Shown here piece by piece: positions 21,723 through 25,425 of a stretch of DNA of 25,425 nt. This DNA is from Planctomycetaceae bacterium (lineage in GTDB: Bacteria > Planctomycetota > Planctomycetia > Pirellulales > Thermoguttaceae): positions 1 through 25,425 of the forward strand of contig DOMV01000340.1 in NCBI GenBank assembly GCA_003509805.1, given 5' to 3'. Both the position numbers and the translations under genes were made by a program. Below the pieces are notes generated by a model. It ran no database searches. It saw nothing but the letters and a program-made list of their open reading frames with translations, and was not told where the DNA came from. Each line of letters starts with the position of its first letter. Position 1 is the stretch's first letter.

Positions 21723-23042
21723 CTACTTCACTTCATAACACAACAACAGGTGCTGGTCCCGTAAATAAAGCCGGCCGTTGAAAACGATCGGATAGGTCCA
21801 ACTGTTCGCACTCGTTCGCTCCGGCTGATCGAACCGGCCGTGTTCCACGTAGGCATCCGGATTTACATCGACCAAGGCAACGGTTCCGTCTCCCGCTTCG
21901 CCGCGGACGATCAATTTGCCATCAATGGAAAAAATAGATCCTTTTCCGACGCTGCGGTTGTTCCAGCGTGTTTTCCCGGTTTTCGGATCGACGCACACCA
22001 GTTCCCGCTGGGTCAACAGGTAGAAATTTCCGCCGAGTTGGACGATTCCGCCGTGATGGCTCTGGAGTTTCTGGTCGCTGTAAATCTCTTCGACGTTGAA
22101 TCGCCCGCCGTCGGCCGAGAGCTTGAATCCCCGGGCTCCGACATTGTACGCGCAGGAGGCGAACACGTAACAGGTGTTGTCGTTTTCCATCCAAAACGCC
22201 GGGTCGCTGCACACGGCGGTCCGTCCGGGACAATCAATCTGCCAGAGCAGTTTGCCGTCTTTCGCGGCGATGCCGGCGAGGCGGTGTTCCGTGAGGAGCA
22301 GGTATTGCCGGACCCCGCCGAGCGTGATCGGGACAAGCGAGGTGTAGGCGGCGGCATCGGTGATCTCCTTGCTCCGCCAGAGAATTTTCGGGCCTTTTTC
22401 GCTACGTTCCAAGGCGATGACGGTTCCGCCGTCCCCGCCGATCGGGAGCACGACCTGGTTGCCGTCGATGACCGGGGACATCGAGAAGTTCCAGCCGGAC
22501 ATGACGCGACCGCCGAGTTCTTTTTCGACGTTCCCCTTCCAAAGCAGTTTGCCGTTTTTGGCGTCCGCGCAGACGAAATCGCCGAATTGGCCCAGCGCGA
22601 ACACGAGTTTGCCGTCGGTCGCGGGCGTACACCGGGGACCCTTGTAGTTCCCGCCCGCTTGACCGACTTTCAGCCCCCAGACGCCTTTGCCGTTTTTGGC
22701 GTCGATCGCGTAAAGGAAACAACTGTCCCCGTTGTCCCCCATGCTGTAAATCCTGTTGCCCGCAAACGAAATGTTCGAATAGCCGACCCCCATGTCCTCG
22801 GTTTTCCAAAGAAGCCCGGGCCCCCCCTCGGGCCAGGAGGAAAGCAGCCCGGTTTCACGGGAAACGCCGTCGTGATCGGGTCCCCGCCATTGAGTCCAGT
22901 CGGCGGCGGATGCGGGCAAAACCATGAATCCGAGGAACGCGAAAAAGAGTGCGCCTGGAATTCGGGCTCCAAGGCTGCGCGGATGGGATGGAAAACGTAA
23001 ACGGCTTCGATATGAAAACATGGGATTCCCGGGGTGATTCAT
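21723..23042 (-). CDS. secreted PQQ-binding-like beta-propeller protein
   Basis: The 439-residue protein has a signal peptide (GALFFAFLGFMVLPASA, cleavage before ADW) and then DWTQWRGPDHDGVS, the standard opening of planctomycete PQQ-like propeller proteins. Propeller blades repeat the pattern YAIDAKNGKGVW, CADAKNGKLLW, AGIAAKDGKLLW and VCVDPKTGKTRW. Such domains resemble PQQ dehydrogenases but usually lack catalytic residues, so an enzymatic role cannot be assigned. It is likely periplasmic or cell-surface. The ATG at 23040-23042 is preceded by GAGGAG at 7 nt; a further ATG 18 bp upstream overlaps that site and is less likely. It follows the sialate O-acetylesterase gene by 84 bp and is probably co-transcribed with it. 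Confidence 0.88.
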   Translation of the reverse strand: MNHPGNPMFSYRSRLRFPSHPRSLGARIPGALFFAFLGFMVLPASAADWTQWRGPDHDGVSRETGLLSSWPEGGPGLLWKTEDMGVGYSNISFAGNRIYSMGDNGDSCFLYAIDAKNGKGVWGLKVGQAGGNYKGPRCTPATDGKLVFALGQFGDFVCADAKNGKLLWKGNVEKELGGRVMSGWNFSMSPVIDGNQVVLPIGGDGGTVIALERSEKGPKILWRSKEITDAAAYTSLVPITLGGVRQYLLLTEHRLAGIAAKDGKLLWQIDCPGRTAVCSDPAFWMENDNTCYVFASCAYNVGARGFKLSADGGRFNVEEIYSDQKLQSHHGGIVQLGGNFYLLTQRELVCVDPKTGKTRWNNRSVGKGSIFSIDGKLIVRGEAGDGTVALVDVNPDAYVEHGRFDQPERTSANSWTYPIVFNGRLYLRDQHLLLCYEVK

Positions 23043-23126
23043 GGTTCGACTCCTCGACATGTTGATGCGGTGTTGAAAAAATACGGCAGCGTCGTGAACG
23101 GGTCTCTCCGGACGGCGTGCATGTCG

Positions 23127-25337
23127 CTATTCCGTTTCGACCAGGATCAGGAATTGGCCGGCAAGACACCGGAGCGCCGAACGACTGAAAGTCCAGTCGA
23201 GGTTTTCGGCGCCGGGACAGTTGCCGATCCCGATGTCGCATTGATTGCCGACGGAAAAATTATTGAAGGCGAAAATCGGGTGTTTCCGCGCGTAATGATG
23301 GACCTGCATCGATCCGTATCCCGGCGAGGCGCCTGCCAACAGGGCGTCCCCGAAATCGAAAATCGTGTCGGAGGCGCCCGGAATGCCCTGCTCGTTTTCG
23401 CGACCGAAATTGCAGTCGCAAAACTCGACGTTGCACCCTTCGGCGAAGGTTCCCGTTTCGACGCCCGGAACGTTCGAGTAAACGGTGACATCGGCAACCT
23501 TTTGCATGAACCGGGCTCCCGAGGCTTTCGTGGGAACCCCCAGTTTCACGATGTCGTCCGCGAGCGGGGGCATGGAAACGAACACGAATTGATCGTCGCC
23601 CGATTTCTGTTTCAGAAACAAAAAGTATCCGACGCGTTTGATCCGGGCGGCCGCGAAATCCTTGCTCTTGTCGGTTTTATACACCATCCGCGTCTTGTCC
23701 CGCGTCATGACGGGATTGATCGGATCGAACGAGTAAACCAATTCGTAGTTTTTCGCCTGCGGGACGAGGGCGTCCAAGTTGCCGCGCTCGGGGATTTCGC
23801 CCGCGCGGAAAGCGCCGGCGGGAAGACCGGCCTCGTTTTGCAGATTCGGTTCCGCCATCATGCTCCAGGCGAAGCGAACCAGGAAGGGCTTCTCGACGGC
23901 CGGATTACTCAATCGAATCGTCGCTCCCTCGATTTTCGCGGTCGCCGCCTTGAATTCGCCGTTCACGCCCGCGATTTCGAACCAGTCCGGAGCCTTGCCG
24001 TCCCGGGTGGAAAGGGAATCGGCGTTCTTGAACGAAACGACCGCCGTGTTGCCTTCGAGCGTCAACGCCCTGAAGGCCGGGAAATCGCAGGCGATCTCCT
24101 TTTTACCGTACGTACGATTGAGCGCCAGGTCGGCGAGTCGTTTGCCGACGACGTTTTTTTGGAGCGGGTGAATGTTCGCGAGATTACCGATGTCGTTGAT
24201 GACGACCATGCCCGTATTCTCGATCGCGTTTTCCACCGCGGCCTGCGCCTCCCAGATTTCGGCGAGTGCTTCGGGATCGTTTCCGTAATTGAACGGCGCG
24301 AGCTGGACGTAATAAAACGGCATGTCGTCGTTTTTGAATACGGCGCGCCATCCCTGGATCAGCGCTTTCATTTTTTCGGCATACAACATGCCTTCGCCCC
24401 GGTTCGATTCCCCTTGATACCAGATCGTTCCTTTGATCGCCAAGGGCACGAAAGGATGGATCATCGTATTGTACAGGACGGTCGGGGCCTGTTGGTTCCG
24501 GAACGGCTCGATCGCTCGCGGCATCGGCGGAACGGGCGGCAGGGTCTCGGATTCGGCGATACGCGCTTCGGCCTCTTCCGTCCATTTCTTGTAAGCGGCG
24601 ACGGTTTCGGCGGCCGATTCCCGATAGACGCTTGATCGGGGATTTTTTTCGGCGACTGCTTGGGCGATCGCCTCAAGCGAGACGACGCTTTCAAGGCCGA
24701 TCGGTGCAATCCACGGTTCGATCCGGGTTCCGCCCCAGGAGGAATTAATCAACCCGATCGGGATATCGAGATTTTCCTGGAGATTTTTACCGAAATAATA
24801 TCCCGTGGCCGAGAAAGCCTTGACCGTTCCGGGTTCGCAGGAAGTCCAGGTCGCTTTCAAATGGTCCTGCGGCTCCTGGTTCCACGCGAGTTCCGGCTGG
24901 AAAAACCGGATGTTCGGGTTGGCCGATTGTTCCACATCCCCGGCGGTATCGGAGAACGCCGACATCCTCCATTCCATGTTTGATTGCCCCGAACAGAGCC
25001 ATACGTCGCCAACCAACACGTCTTCGAGCGTCAACGTGTTCGCGGCTTTCACGGTCATGGTGAAGGGACCGCCCGCCTTGAGGGAAGCCAGTTCCACATT
25101 CCACCGGCCGTCGTCGTCGGTCACGGCCGAGCGGCTTTGGCCGTCGATCGAGACGACGACTTCTTCGCCCGGAGCGGCCCAGCCCCAGACGGGTACGGGA
25201 CGATCCCGCTGCAAGACCATTTTCGAGGCGAAAATTTCCGGCAAGCGGACTTCCGCCCGTACGACCGCGGCGCCGACATGGATCGCCGCCAGGATCGACA
25301 CGACGATCCCGATCTTCATGATTTCCCGATGTACCAT
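23127..25337 (-). CDS. secreted sialate O-acetylesterase with long C-terminal extension
   Basis: The 736-residue protein has a signal peptide (IGIVVSILAAIHVGAAVVRA, cleavage before EVRLP). A small beta domain follows (about 30-105), then the SGNH-type esterase with WLCSGQSNMEW (catalytic S119), GLINSSWGGTRIEPW, GTIWYQGESN and the Asp/His block NDIGNLANIHPLQKNVVGKR. These esterases remove O-acetyl groups from sialic acids or related sugars. The last 200 residues (starting YELVYSFDP) are a separate beta-rich, cysteine-containing region with RVGYFLFLKQKSG and VFVSMPPLADD that I recall only from planctomycete proteins. The ATG at 25335-25337 has GGAG 8 nt upstream; an ATG 15 bp further in is the alternative. 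It is the first gene of a probable pair with the PQQ-like protein. Confidence 0.92.
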   Translation of the reverse strand: MVHREIMKIGIVVSILAAIHVGAAVVRAEVRLPEIFASKMVLQRDRPVPVWGWAAPGEEVVVSIDGQSRSAVTDDDGRWNVELASLKAGGPFTMTVKAANTLTLEDVLVGDVWLCSGQSNMEWRMSAFSDTAGDVEQSANPNIRFFQPELAWNQEPQDHLKATWTSCEPGTVKAFSATGYYFGKNLQENLDIPIGLINSSWGGTRIEPWIAPIGLESVVSLEAIAQAVAEKNPRSSVYRESAAETVAAYKKWTEEAEARIAESETLPPVPPMPRAIEPFRNQQAPTVLYNTMIHPFVPLAIKGTIWYQGESNRGEGMLYAEKMKALIQGWRAVFKNDDMPFYYVQLAPFNYGNDPEALAEIWEAQAAVENAIENTGMVVINDIGNLANIHPLQKNVVGKRLADLALNRTYGKKEIACDFPAFRALTLEGNTAVVSFKNADSLSTRDGKAPDWFEIAGVNGEFKAATAKIEGATIRLSNPAVEKPFLVRFAWSMMAEPNLQNEAGLPAGAFRAGEIPERGNLDALVPQAKNYELVYSFDPINPVMTRDKTRMVYKTDKSKDFAAARIKRVGYFLFLKQKSGDDQFVFVSMPPLADDIVKLGVPTKASGARFMQKVADVTVYSNVPGVETGTFAEGCNVEFCDCNFGRENEQGIPGASDTIFDFGDALLAGASPGYGSMQVHHYARKHPIFAFNNFSVGNQCDIGIGNCPGAENLDWTFSRSALRCLAGQFLILVETE

Positions 25338-25425
25338 GCTGAGTTCTCCGTTGCAATAATCATTTATACTGAAAACCATTGTCATTTCCCGCAGCCGGGG
25401 TCGCGAGCCGCGACGGGCGGTAGGC

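Noticed and set aside
23034..24635. A long plus-strand open frame opposite the sialate O-acetylesterase
   Set aside because: It is antisense shadow of an intact enzyme gene; the sequence is arginine-rich with no motifs.
25400..25414. Inverted repeat GTCGCG-AGC-CGCGAC near the window end
   Set aside because: It has 6-bp GC-rich arms with no T tract and no context beyond the edge; likely chance in GC-rich DNA.

Overview
The window looks like a chromosomal segment of a planctomycete (Planctomycetota). The evidence is a prepilin-like DUF1559 protein paired with a small carboxypeptidase-regulatory-like lipoprotein, a planctomycete-style Ser/Thr kinase, a BlaI/M56 pair whose peptidase carries a giant secreted region, a DUF1570-type metallopeptidase, a PQQ-propeller protein and a sialate O-acetylesterase with a long C-terminal extension. 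The base composition is GC-rich, so many long antisense open frames are shadows of real genes. No tRNA, rRNA or CRISPR array was seen.

Layout: (1) 1-2817, minus strand: the kinase (cut by the window edge), the lipoprotein and the DUF1559 pseudopilin, the last two 8 bp apart. (2) 3234-7390, plus strand: ribose-phosphate pyrophosphokinase (prs), then a hybrid sensor histidine kinase. (3) 7555-11927, minus strand: a BlaI-type repressor and an M56 peptidase fused to about 950 residues of carboxypeptidase-regulatory-like repeats. They overlap by ATGA and share a promoter holding two dyad operators. (4) 12026-13462, minus strand: glycogen synthase (glgA), with a terminator over its stop codon. (5) 13811-16800, plus strand: an LptF/LptG-family permease and a secreted HEXXH peptidase. 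(6) 16801-19053: a decay zone with the tail of a restriction-modification enzyme, a frameshifted IS5-like transposase fragment, repeat copies, and an alpha/beta-hydrolase that appears to lack its nucleophile. (7) 19054-21533: a TANGO2/NRDE protein (plus strand), an unknown 213-residue protein and proC (both minus strand). (8) 21723-25337, minus strand: a PQQ-propeller protein downstream of a sialate O-acetylesterase.

Between and inside these genes are two small dispersed repeat families. One has four copies of about 80-150 bp; copy B abuts the 3' end of the transposase fragment, so the family may be the non-coding end of that insertion sequence. The other is a roughly 26-bp palindrome in three copies, one of which encodes part of the DUF1559 prepilin leader. 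Tandem repeats of 15 bp lie inside linkers of two secreted or membrane proteins, and an 11-bp A/T-phased array lies upstream of the permease.

The best-supported regulatory unit is the BlaI/M56 operon. Its promoter has TTGACA and TAAAAT hexamers 17 bp apart, one dyad lies in the spacer and touches the -10, and a second lies over the likely start of transcription. The ligand sensed is unknown. Nothing else in the window makes a convincing multi-gene undescribed system. The M56 fusion and the IS-end repeat family are the most promising leads.
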